DNA of 64,000 bases from an uncultured Bacteroidales bacterium (GTDB taxonomy: Bacteria > Bacteroidota > Bacteroidia > Bacteroidales > WCHB1-69). Below, piece after piece: positions 56,635-64,000 of the stretch. Below the pieces are notes generated by a model. The model did not search any database. It saw only the letters and a list, made by a program, of their open reading frames with translations, and had not been told where the DNA came from. Made by a program: the position numbers and the translations under genes. The stretch's first letter is position 1. Each line of letters begins with the position of its first letter. Location: assembly GCA_900316305.1 (NCBI GenBank), contig ONCM01000020.1, forward strand, positions 62,001 through 126,000, in the 5' to 3' direction.

Positions 56635-58854
56635 ATGAGAAAAACGCTCTCCCTGATTGCAATTTACATGCTGCTTACAATGGGTGCGATAGCCCAGCGC
56701 CCTATCAATGGGCTGGCACACCGTATTCTCGGCAACAAAGACACCCATTTTATCTTTGTGTGTCAACCAGATACTATAGATTTTTTTCAGATTGAAGCCG
56801 CATACGAGCACCACATCCTCATTATCGGCAACAACGACAATTCGTTAGCCATGGGGCTGAACTACTACCTCAAACACATTGCGGGCGTGCATGTCTCGTG
56901 GCTGTTATGCGAACCTGTAGAGCTGCCCGTCGAGTTCCCGACTCCTCCCGAGACCATCCGCAAGGAGGCGCTCGTCAAAGACCGCTTCTTCCTGAACTAC
57001 TGTACTTACGGCTACACAATGCCGTGGTGGAAATGGCCGCAGTGGGAGCGGTTCATCGACTGGATGGCGCTGAACGGCATCAACATGCCGCTGGCCATCA
57101 CCGGGCAGGAGGCCGTCTGGTACGAGGTGTGGAAGGAATTCGGGATGACCGACGAGGAAATCCGCAGCTACTTCTCGGGACCGGCGCACCTCCCGTGGCA
57201 CCGCATGGCCAACCTCGACGGTTTCGGCGGTCCACTGCCAATGTCGTGGTTGGAAGGACAGAAGGATCTGCAACAGCAAATCGTCGCCCGCGAGCGCGAG
57301 TTCAACATGACGCCGGTGCTGCCCGCCTTCGCCGGACACGTACCCAAACGTTTCGCCGAGATGCACCCCGATGCTGACATCCAGCAGCTGAGCGCATGGT
57401 GCGGTTTCGAGCCCACTTACTTCCTCAACTCCGCTGACCCGCTCTTCGCCAAAATCCAAAAATCCTTCATGGACAAGGAGATAGCCCTTTTCGGCACCGA
57501 CCATATCTACGGCGTGGATCCCTTCAACGAGATGGACCCGCCCAGCTGGGAGCCCGACTATCTCGCCAACGTGGCCCGCAACATCTACACCTCTCTGCAG
57601 CAGAGCGACCATCAAGCCCGCTGGCTGCAGATGACCTGGGTGTTCTACTACAAACGCAAGTCGTGGACGCCCGAACGACTCCGCGCCTACCTCACCGCCG
57701 TACCACAAGACAAACTTGTACTGCTCGACTACTTCTGCGAGAAGACGGAGGTGTGGCGCACCACCGAGGGCTTCTACGGGCAGCCCTTCATCTGGTGCTA
57801 CCTCGGTAACTTCGGCGGCAACACCATGCTGGTGGGCAACATTAACGAACTGGAAAAGAAACTGGATGTCGCGCTGAAGGAGGCTGGGACGAATATGACC
57901 GGCATCGGCTCCACCTTAGAGTCCTTCGACGTAAGTCCGCAAATCTACGAGTACCTCTTCGACCGCGCGTGGGAGAGCAAACCCGATGTGCATCAATGGA
58001 TTGATGATTGGAGTTACCTTCGAGCGGCTTCTCATATTTATAAGAATGACTGGCAACTGCTGAACGACAGTGTCTATAAGGACTGGTCATTTTACGGACT
58101 CGGCACGCAGTTGGTAGCGCGGCCGTCGTTGGAGGGTCACGGAACCTACTACACCAAACCCTACTATTCCTATAGCAACGACACGCTGAAAGAAATCTGC
58201 ATGGCGTTTGTCACCAAATGGTCCAGCAAAGATAATGTCGATTACTTCGGACCACCGTGGACATGGAAAGACACCTACCTATACGACCTTGTCAACCTCT
58301 TCTCGCAGTGGATGGGCAACCACTTCATGGACATCCGCAACGACTTCACGATGGCGTACAAGAGCCGCGATATCAGGGAGATGGAACGACAGGTAGAGAT
58401 CGCCAACCAGCTGTTTGCGGATGTCGATACGCTACTCAACACCCATCCCGCCTTCATGTTGGGTCCGTGGGTTGAGTCGGCCCGCGACTGGGGTACCACC
58501 GACGAGGAGAAGGACTACTACGAACGTCAGGCTCGTACATTACTCACCATTTGGGGTGGACCCATTCTCAACGACTACGCCAACCGGATGTGGGGCGGCT
58601 TGGTCGGCGACTACTACGCCAAACGCTGGAACCTCTTCTTCGAGGCGGTCATAAAGGCCGTGAAAGAGGGCAAAGAGTTCGACGAGAAGGCCTTCGGCGA
58701 GGAACTTTCCAAATTCGAACACGCTTGGACCGAAAATCACACGAAATACCCCGTCGAGCCACTGGAGCTGAAACGCGAATTGCCGAACGTCATGAACGTT
58801 CCGTGCCCTGCATTCGATGCGGCGTGGAAGATTTACAAGCGGTGGATGAAGTAA
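56635..58854 (+). CDS. Alpha-N-acetylglucosaminidase (GH89, NAGLU-like)
   Basis: 739 aa from the ATG at 56635; an earlier frame start overlaps the promoter. A signal peptide (RKTLSLIAIYMLLTMGAIAQ) targets the periplasm or surface. The family blocks are clear: FLNYCTYGYTMPWWKWPQWE (about 111-130), DWMALNGINMPLAITGQEAV, AFAGHVPKRFAEMHP, the catalytic Glu in YGVDPFNEMDPPSWEPDYLA and the second Glu region GIGSTLESFDVSPQIYEYLF. GH89 enzymes remove alpha-linked GlcNAc from host glycans such as gastric mucin or heparan sulfate, fitting a host-associated or polymer-degrading life. No sus-type transporter is adjacent. Confidence 0.93.
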   Translation: MRKTLSLIAIYMLLTMGAIAQRPINGLAHRILGNKDTHFIFVCQPDTIDFFQIEAAYEHHILIIGNNDNSLAMGLNYYLKHIAGVHVSWLLCEPVELPVEFPTPPETIRKEALVKDRFFLNYCTYGYTMPWWKWPQWERFIDWMALNGINMPLAITGQEAVWYEVWKEFGMTDEEIRSYFSGPAHLPWHRMANLDGFGGPLPMSWLEGQKDLQQQIVAREREFNMTPVLPAFAGHVPKRFAEMHPDADIQQLSAWCGFEPTYFLNSADPLFAKIQKSFMDKEIALFGTDHIYGVDPFNEMDPPSWEPDYLANVARNIYTSLQQSDHQARWLQMTWVFYYKRKSWTPERLRAYLTAVPQDKLVLLDYFCEKTEVWRTTEGFYGQPFIWCYLGNFGGNTMLVGNINELEKKLDVALKEAGTNMTGIGSTLESFDVSPQIYEYLFDRAWESKPDVHQWIDDWSYLRAASHIYKNDWQLLNDSVYKDWSFYGLGTQLVARPSLEGHGTYYTKPYYSYSNDTLKEICMAFVTKWSSKDNVDYFGPPWTWKDTYLYDLVNLFSQWMGNHFMDIRNDFTMAYKSRDIREMERQVEIANQLFADVDTLLNTHPAFMLGPWVESARDWGTTDEEKDYYERQARTLLTIWGGPILNDYANRMWGGLVGDYYAKRWNLFFEAVIKAVKEGKEFDEKAFGEELSKFEHAWTENHTKYPVEPLELKRELPNVMNVPCPAFDAAWKIYKRWMK

Positions 58855-58925
58855 CGTGACGTGCTCAGAATTGTTTTACGCCTATGAACATATTAGGAAC
58901 AGCCAATCAACATATTTGGAATGGC

Positions 58926-59999
58926 TCATGAACATATAGTGCATTTCTGATGTGTCGAACACACTTCATTAAATTGAAGCACACGGCTGACCCCTTCTTT
59001 AAGGAAAATCTGAGGCTTCCAGCCCAATTGCGCAATGGCAGTCGTATCCAAGGCGGTGCGACGATAGGCACAATACCCTTTCTGCCCGCCTTCCGACACC
59101 ACAACCCGAATCTTCCGATCTTCTCTCAACACTGCCAATAGCTGCGCCAAATCCTTGATACTGACTGGTTCTGTCTCATTAGCCAGATTATAGGCCTTGG
59201 CCGTTTCCCCATGAAAGAGAACGGTAAACATGCCCACGACGGCATCTGTCACATAAAGGAATGCGCGGACAGCCTCTCCACTGCTTTTCAACACAATATC
59301 CCGGCCTGCCACCACATCGCCCATCAGGTCGGCCATCACCCTTCCGTCGTTCTCCAATCTCATCGTCGGGCCATACGAATGAGCAATACGGACAATGTTA
59401 TAAGGAATGCCATATTGCAGAAAGTAGCTCCTCAGCAAGGTCTCTGCGGCCCGTTTGCTCTCGGGATAGCACGAGCGGTCATCCTGCGGGTCGAGCGTGC
59501 CGTATGCCTGCTCATCCAACAGCTCTGCCTCCTCGTTCTTGCCATAGACCTCGCGTGTGGAGGCAAAGATGACTTTCGCGACTCCCGAAACACGAGCCCA
59601 ATCCAGCACATTCATCGTTCCCACCAGATTGCACCTCATGATGCCCACAGGGTCAGAATTGATGAAATACGGGCTGGCATTACCGGCCAGATGGAACACG
59701 TAGTCCACCTTCCCCTCGTATGCGATGGGCTCGCAGACATCCTGAATCAACAGATGGAAATAAGGCTCGCCTACATACGAGCCGAAGAACTGCTCTGCCT
59801 TCTGGCGATTTCGGCAAAGCGCCACCACTGAGACATGGATGCCTTCCCGCTCATGCAGATGGAGCAACAGCCAAGTGACATACGAGGCCAACATGCCTGT
59901 CGCCCCGGTGACGAGGACGGTCTTCCCGTCAAGCTCACCCCACGGCAACTTCGCCTCGCACATTTCCCGCAGATCCTCTATGACAACCTCTCTTTTCAT
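58926..59999 (-). CDS. Extended SDR: NAD-dependent epimerase/dehydratase
   Basis: 357 aa from the ATG at 59999; a GTG two codons earlier is possible. NAD site TVLVTGATGMLASYVTWLLL (about 29-48, GxxGxxx), then FASTREVYG and the catalytic YPESKRAAE (YxxxK, about 181). The closest remembered relatives are UDP-glucuronate decarboxylases and dTDP-glucose dehydratase-like enzymes. It is the last gene of the polysaccharide operon, beside an IspD/TarI-like cytidylyltransferase, a pairing seen where CDP-activated sugars or polyols are made. The exact substrate is uncertain. The C-terminus (STHQKCTICS) is not conserved-looking. Confidence 0.82.
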   Translation of the reverse strand: MKREVVIEDLREMCEAKLPWGELDGKTVLVTGATGMLASYVTWLLLHLHEREGIHVSVVALCRNRQKAEQFFGSYVGEPYFHLLIQDVCEPIAYEGKVDYVFHLAGNASPYFINSDPVGIMRCNLVGTMNVLDWARVSGVAKVIFASTREVYGKNEEAELLDEQAYGTLDPQDDRSCYPESKRAAETLLRSYFLQYGIPYNIVRIAHSYGPTMRLENDGRVMADLMGDVVAGRDIVLKSSGEAVRAFLYVTDAVVGMFTVLFHGETAKAYNLANETEPVSIKDLAQLLAVLREDRKIRVVVSEGGQKGYCAYRRTALDTTAIAQLGWKPQIFLKEGVSRVLQFNEVCSTHQKCTICS

Positions 60000-60029
60000 A
60001 ATCACAATTCACTCTTCACTAATCACTTC

Positions 60030-60746
60030 TTAAAACCCAAACACCGCACTCTCTTCTCTCGCCTCTATGATGGCTTTGAACATAAAGTAGTCGGCAGGCG
60101 TCGTGACCTTGATATTCTCAGCCGTTCCGCTGATGGTGTGCAGTTCGTAACCATAATGTTTCATCATGGAGCAGGTGTCCACGAAATCATGCCTTCCCTC
60201 CGCCAACGCTTTCTGATGGGCCGCCAGCACATCTTTCAGCACAAAACATTGTGGGGCTCTGACCATCAGGACGGAATCGCGATCGGGCACCTCCAGCGAG
60301 CCGTCTGTTTCCTTGATGACGATGGTCTCCATCGCGGGCACACATACGACACTGTTCCCTTTCTTCTTGGCGACTTCTATGGATTCAACAATCGTTTTCT
60401 CCATCGCCAAGGGGCGCACACCGTCGTGTATCAGCACCAAAGAATCCTCCGAGAAATGTTGTTTGGCGCATACCAGCCCATTATAGATGGAATCCTGCCC
60501 TTTTGCGCCACCGGGTACGATATCCGCCACTTTCGTCAACGCATATTTCTCCACCTGACCACGCAGATAAGGAATCCAGTCTTCCAGACAGACCACCACG
60601 ATGGCGTCAACTGTCTGGATATGTTGAAACACCTCGATGGTATAGACCACGATAGGTTTCCCCCGGAACTCCAGAAACTGCTTGGGGCGACTATGGTTAT
60701 AGAGTCTGTTCCCTTGTCCTCCTGCAAATATTACGGCTATATTCAT
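60030..60746 (-). CDS. IspD/TarI-family cytidylyltransferase
   Basis: 238 aa. N-terminal NTP site IAVIFAGGQGNRLYNHSRPK (about 3-22) with the GG(Q)GxR and PK residues that bind CTP, VPGGAKGQDSIYNGL, and the metal-site LIHDGVRPL. The family includes MEP cytidylyltransferase (IspD) and ribitol-5-phosphate cytidylyltransferase (TarI). Its place between a CDP-glycerol transferase gene and an SDR gene, with overlapping start (ATGA), favours a TarI-like role making a CDP-polyol for a surface polymer rather than isoprenoid synthesis. The substrate is an inference from context. Confidence 0.85.
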   Translation of the reverse strand: MNIAVIFAGGQGNRLYNHSRPKQFLEFRGKPIVVYTIEVFQHIQTVDAIVVVCLEDWIPYLRGQVEKYALTKVADIVPGGAKGQDSIYNGLVCAKQHFSEDSLVLIHDGVRPLAMEKTIVESIEVAKKKGNSVVCVPAMETIVIKETDGSLEVPDRDSVLMVRAPQCFVLKDVLAAHQKALAEGRHDFVDTCSMMKHYGYELHTISGTAENIKVTTPADYFMFKAIIEAREESAVFGF

Positions 60747-61993
60747 ATTTTTTTAGGTATTTGTATCGGATAATCATTGGGCCATTCCACTGTCTTGCCA
60801 TTCAGGAAATCCGCCATCTTCTGTGCGATGTCCTTGGCTGCATGGCCCGTCTCGTTCAGCCCCATTCTCACGGCAAAGGCATCCCACTTCTTCAGATATT
60901 CCTCCATGTCGAAAGCCTTCACGTTCTGCTCCATTTCGTCGTTATTCTTGGCATACGGGAAGGGGAGTTCTTCCATTTCGTAATAGACGCCCCGTTCCTC
61001 ATACTTATACGCCTCGAAGTCTGTGGCGTACGTGAAACAGGGGATGCGCCTCAGGGCGGCGTCGAAAACACAGCTCGAATAGTCGCTCACCATCACGTCC
61101 GTCGCCATCAGCAACCGTTGCATGTCGGGATAGTCCGTCACATCCATCACCTCTGGCTGCGCTTCCAGACAGCCTTTCGCGTAGTGTCTCAGTTTGGGAT
61201 GGAATCTGATGAGCATCGTCCATTCTCCCCCGAACCTCTCTGTCAGAGCCTGTTTCAATCGCAGCATATCCAAGTCGTAAACCTTCATATCGACATGTTG
61301 TTCTTTTTCGAACCGAAGTCGCCAAGTGGGGGCATAAAACAACACCTTGTGGGTTTTCGGAATACCGAGCTCCCTACGAGTCCGTTCGCCATCCTCAGGA
61401 TCATTCCGTACGAGAATATCGTTTTTCGGATAGCCGCATTTCCAAATTGGGCCATGGTATTTGAATGCTCTCCGGTATATTTTCGAGAGGTGGTCGGAGT
61501 TTGAGATAAAGACATCTGCCATATTTGAGGCTTTTTTCAGAAATACGGCGTTTTCCTCGGTAGCATAAAGGCCAATGCAATCCCCGGCCACTTTCTTGAT
61601 GCCCAGTCCGCCATGCCAGGTTTCCACATACAGCTGGCCTTTGCGCTTTACGAAATAGTCGGGTACTATAACATTACTATTCCATATCTTGGCCGTGATA
61701 TACTCATACAGCCATTGCCAACTGCGCCATTTCACAGGTCGAATCCATGCTGGTAGTTCGTATTCATATTTGGGATCCTTCACCCAGACGATATCCAAAT
61801 CAGGAATGAGCTTATGAAGCTCTTCCATGATATACTTCTGGTTGTCGTCATAGCGGCTGCCAGCTGAAACACAAGCCAAGACTTTATTCTTCTTTATCGG
61901 AAATATGCGCAACAGGTAGAACAAGACAATTATCATTGCCCCACCCACTGGCCTCAGCACAGGCCTTGTCATCTTCCATATTTTCTGTTTCAT
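60743..61993 (-). CDS. CDP-glycerol glycerophosphotransferase family protein (TagF/TarL-like)
   Basis: 416 aa. A hydrophobic N-terminal segment (GGAMIIVLFYLLRIF) precedes the GT-B type catalytic region: VETWHGGLGIKKVAGDCIGL (about 121-140), CGYPKNDILVRNDPEDGERT, VLFYAPTWRLRFEKEQHVDM, LIRFHPKLRHYAKG and the VMVSDYSSCVFDAALRRIP acceptor-phosphate site. The family polymerises glycerol- or ribitol-phosphate in teichoic acids, and in Gram-negatives puts polyol phosphate on capsules or O-antigens. With the adjacent cytidylyltransferase it makes a consistent pathway. It is upstream of and overlaps the cytidylyltransferase gene. Confidence 0.87.
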   Translation of the reverse strand: MKQKIWKMTRPVLRPVGGAMIIVLFYLLRIFPIKKNKVLACVSAGSRYDDNQKYIMEELHKLIPDLDIVWVKDPKYEYELPAWIRPVKWRSWQWLYEYITAKIWNSNVIVPDYFVKRKGQLYVETWHGGLGIKKVAGDCIGLYATEENAVFLKKASNMADVFISNSDHLSKIYRRAFKYHGPIWKCGYPKNDILVRNDPEDGERTRRELGIPKTHKVLFYAPTWRLRFEKEQHVDMKVYDLDMLRLKQALTERFGGEWTMLIRFHPKLRHYAKGCLEAQPEVMDVTDYPDMQRLLMATDVMVSDYSSCVFDAALRRIPCFTYATDFEAYKYEERGVYYEMEELPFPYAKNNDEMEQNVKAFDMEEYLKKWDAFAVRMGLNETGHAAKDIAQKMADFLNGKTVEWPNDYPIQIPKKI

Positions 61994-62004
61994 CTTAATT
62001 TACC

Positions 62005-62952
62005 TTAATCAATTGGATTAATTTCTATAAAATTATTCTTATCAGTAGGACGTATTTTCATCCACCGTAAAACATCACCTACAGCAGTTCTTATCTTTGT
62101 ATAAATGGACCTGTTATCTACCTTTATTCCCCTCCATTTCGATAAATTTTGGTATTTATAAAAAGAACTACTATAAGGATTATGGTACTTGATATACTTC
62201 GTCCAGGGTTTTCCTCCTGTGTAATGGATAATCACAGGATCCTTACGAGCCTCCAACACTTGCTGCTCATACTTCCAATAATCGTATAGCGGCTCTTTCC
62301 AGAGATGCCCATGCTGAAAATTAAATTTAATGGGAAGCATGATTTTCTGCTCATGGAACACATCATTCAGCACATCTTGATCATGGTAGACAAGTTGCGC
62401 GTGGTGTTTTTGTATGCAGTCCAGAAATCGCTCCAAAGTATGATGTTCTCGCCAGTATTTCAAATTAATAAGCAACATGCCAGAATTAAAATACCCCCAC
62501 GATGGCGAGTATTTTAAGCGGTTATATCTGTCAATAACACCCTCTCGCATATCAGGAACGGCAGCCAGGGCATAGCCCGAAACATCCGTATTCCATAATT
62601 CCGTCAAAGAGTGTCTGACGATGATGTCTCCGTCAAAATATAACACCTTGTCCACTTTTTCTGGAAGTAATGCTGACAGAAACAGGCGATAATACGCAGC
62701 TCTTGGGATCCTTTTGTCTATATTGGGGAACTGATTATCTATCATATTGAGGGGAATTGGATAGAATGTGATGGCTTTGCCCTTATAGGAAGCAAGTAAC
62801 TCCTCCAGGTCATTGCATTGACTGGTTGAGACGTCCGTATCTGTTACAAGATGAAAATGTATATCCACCTTTGGGTTGTTCTCGCAGACGGAGATCATCA
62901 TGACGCCAGTGGGCATCACATTTCTTTTATCAGTACAAGCAACTATATCCAT
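62005..62952 (-). CDS. Family 8 glycosyltransferase
   Basis: 315 aa from the ATG at 62952; a TTG two codons upstream is an alternative. The N-terminal MDIVACTDKRNVMPTGVMMI and the DXD region VDKVLYFDGDIIVRHSLTEL (about 96-115) are GT8 hallmarks, as are SWGYFNSGMLLINLKYWREH and the HYTGGKPWTK metal-site His near 225. The family adds galactose or glucose from UDP-sugars to LPS cores or capsules. It overlaps the end of the GT2 gene. Moderately AT-rich composition compared with genes to its left. Confidence 0.88.
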   Translation of the reverse strand: MDIVACTDKRNVMPTGVMMISVCENNPKVDIHFHLVTDTDVSTSQCNDLEELLASYKGKAITFYPIPLNMIDNQFPNIDKRIPRAAYYRLFLSALLPEKVDKVLYFDGDIIVRHSLTELWNTDVSGYALAAVPDMREGVIDRYNRLKYSPSWGYFNSGMLLINLKYWREHHTLERFLDCIQKHHAQLVYHDQDVLNDVFHEQKIMLPIKFNFQHGHLWKEPLYDYWKYEQQVLEARKDPVIIHYTGGKPWTKYIKYHNPYSSSFYKYQNLSKWRGIKVDNRSIYTKIRTAVGDVLRWMKIRPTDKNNFIEINPID

Positions 62953-63869
62953 AACCAAAAAGCGTATATGTATAACATGACTTGATATATCATAGAATGG
63001 CCTTTACAAAGGTCGTTAATTGCTTTCAATTTTGACGGATATATCTCGTCGAGCTTATAAAAGTAATATTTAAACAACCTGCGGTCCTGTTTTAACATTC
63101 TCCATAGATAAGGCTTTAGCTTACGTTCTCTGTCAAATTTGTTTTGTATCAAAAATCTGTCCGCACGAAAAACCACTTTTGCCCTTATTTCTAACTCTCC
63201 TGGTTTAGAACAAAAATCTGAAGCTAAAGAGTTGGGACGGAGAGTGCAAACATAGAGGACTGTATTGACTACATTAATGCTTTTAGCATGATAACCTGAT
63301 TGTATAGAAAATAATATATCATTAGCATACATTACTTCGTCAAATCTGATATTGTACTTGTTTATCAAATCTCTTTTAATCAATTTGCTCCATGGAATAT
63401 CCAACTTAACTCTAATAGGCCAGTCGTCTCCATCTAAAAAATATTGATCAATTACCCTATTTAAATTAATATCTCTAACATCTTCTATATTAACATTATC
63501 AGAAAGAACTGACTTCATTTTGAAGATTATGATATCTGCTTCTGAATCGTTATAAGAAAGAATCATATCGTACATACCTTCAACAAAAAAGTCATCAGCA
63601 TCAGCAAACAGTAGCCATTTCCCTTTAGCATGATCTAAACCAACATTCCTGGCATAGCCAGCACCTCCACCTTTTGTCGTGCGGATGAATTCCAAATAAG
63701 GCCGAGATAGTTCTGGATATTTTTCCAAATAGGTGTCTGCCTCTGGGCTGTTGTCATCCACCACGATTACCTGAATATCCTTAGATACAGGTATCGACTT
63801 CAGACAACGCATCAGCAAGTCTGGAATATCGAAATGAGGTATTATGATACTAAACAACGGCTTATCCAT
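62943..63869 (-). CDS. Family 2 glycosyltransferase
   Basis: 308 aa. GT2 features: LFSIIIPHFDIPDLLMRCLK at the start, IQVIVVDDNSPE, the GGGAGYARNVGLDHAKGKWL segment and the DXD-type LLFADADDFF (about 90-99). The C-terminal half is not conserved. AT-rich codons (many ATA, AAT, TTA) contrast with the housekeeping genes and point to acquired surface-polysaccharide DNA. The last 50 residues (RRLFKYYFYKLDEIYPSKLK) closely resemble the end of the upstream, partly visible gene, so the two are tandem paralogues. Sugar unknown. Confidence 0.88.
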   Translation of the reverse strand: MDKPLFSIIIPHFDIPDLLMRCLKSIPVSKDIQVIVVDDNSPEADTYLEKYPELSRPYLEFIRTTKGGGAGYARNVGLDHAKGKWLLFADADDFFVEGMYDMILSYNDSEADIIIFKMKSVLSDNVNIEDVRDINLNRVIDQYFLDGDDWPIRVKLDIPWSKLIKRDLINKYNIRFDEVMYANDILFSIQSGYHAKSINVVNTVLYVCTLRPNSLASDFCSKPGELEIRAKVVFRADRFLIQNKFDRERKLKPYLWRMLKQDRRLFKYYFYKLDEIYPSKLKAINDLCKGHSMIYQVMLYIYAFWLWI

Positions 63870-64000
63870 ATTAGAAACGAATACAAGTACAATTTGATTT
63901 TAAATCTGCAAGAACAACTTTTACTGATGTCTTTGAGCGCGGCTATCTTTGATGTATAGATTTCGTCCAATCTTGTGAAGTAGTACTTAAATAAATTCCT
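63842..64000 (-). CDS. Family 2 glycosyltransferase, C-terminal fragment at the window edge
   Basis: Only 52 codons lie in the window. They read RNLFKYYFTRLDEIYTSKIA and continue to LYSFLIWISRCLVS before TAA at 63842. The match to the C-terminus of the next gene (RRLFKYYFYKLDEIYPSKLK) identifies it as a paralogous glycosyltransferase. Its 3' end overlaps the start of that gene by 28 bases, so the two are cotranscribed and probably translationally coupled. Confidence 0.65.
   Translation of the reverse strand, partial: RNLFKYYFTRLDEIYTSKIAALKDISKSCSCRFKIKLYLYSFLIWISRCLVS

Overview
The window reads as a chromosomal stretch of a Bacteroidota bacterium, most likely order Bacteroidales. The evidence is the Bacteroidota-type -7 promoter box TAnnTTTG (usually TATTTTTG or TATCTTTG) in front of many genes, few Shine-Dalgarno sites, a secreted protease with a type IX secretion C-terminal domain, and family-typical neighbours: ftsH-LUD-cdsA behind rsfS, a sigma-54 activator followed by lptE, BatD, Omp28, WbqC and DUF4954. 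There are about 58 protein genes or gene fragments, three tRNAs (Lys, Gly, initiator Met), no rRNA, no CRISPR array and no intact insertion sequence.

Layout. 1-9.4 kb: FAD oxidoreductase (cut by the window edge), tlyA, ftsK, an exbB-exbD-tonB-like energy-transduction operon running into folC, and an Omp85-like outer-membrane protein. 9.4-13.6 kb: a five-gene, translationally coupled minus-strand operon joining an amino-acid ABC permease and ATPase to a SpoIIE-type phosphatase, an RsbW-like kinase and a STAS antagonist. 13.7-24.6 kb: tRNA-Lys, cobalamin adenosyltransferase, cdsA/LUD/ftsH/rsfS, the T9SS protease, WbqC, a membrane glycosyltransferase, NifU, YchF and tRNA-Gly. 24.6-28.65 kb: an AT-richer island next to tRNA-Gly in which four different short repeats occur twice in the same order, carrying a kinase-like gene, small unknown genes and decayed sequence. 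28.7-43.6 kb: housekeeping and envelope genes (YqeY, lpxB, response regulator, DUF4954, sugar-nucleotide dehydrogenase, nitroreductase, 2-hydroxyacid dehydrogenase, BatD, nucleosidase, agmatinase, tRNA-fMet, rpsA). 43.7-47.3 kb: gatE and gatD, an archaeal-type tRNA-dependent amidotransferase. 47.5-58.9 kb: lptE, sigma-54 activator, esterase-LysM, HdrA-like and HdrB-like redox proteins, alcohol dehydrogenase, M3 peptidase and a GH89 alpha-N-acetylglucosaminidase. 58.9-64 kb: a minus-strand surface-polysaccharide operon (two GT2, GT8, CDP-glycerol transferase, IspD/TarI-like cytidylyltransferase, SDR epimerase), AT-richer at its upstream end.

A second layer is the intergenic DNA. At least four families of dispersed hairpin elements recur, among them a 28-bp palindrome GTAGAGAC-N12-GTCTCTAC in seven copies, one of which has landed in frame inside lpxB. 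Several spacers also hold arrays of 7-, 8- or 11-base words. TTAGCAG-type arrays repeatedly begin at stop codons, and an 11-base GATGAATGAAC-type array that makes chained ATGA mini-ORFs leads into the start codons of two outer-membrane biogenesis genes.

The best candidates for something new are the ABC-transporter ATPase carrying a degenerate anti-sigma-kinase domain inside a partner-switching operon, the tandem cassette architecture at tRNA-Gly, GatDE in a bacterium, and the repeat expansion inside lpxB. All calls are by eye; no database search was run.
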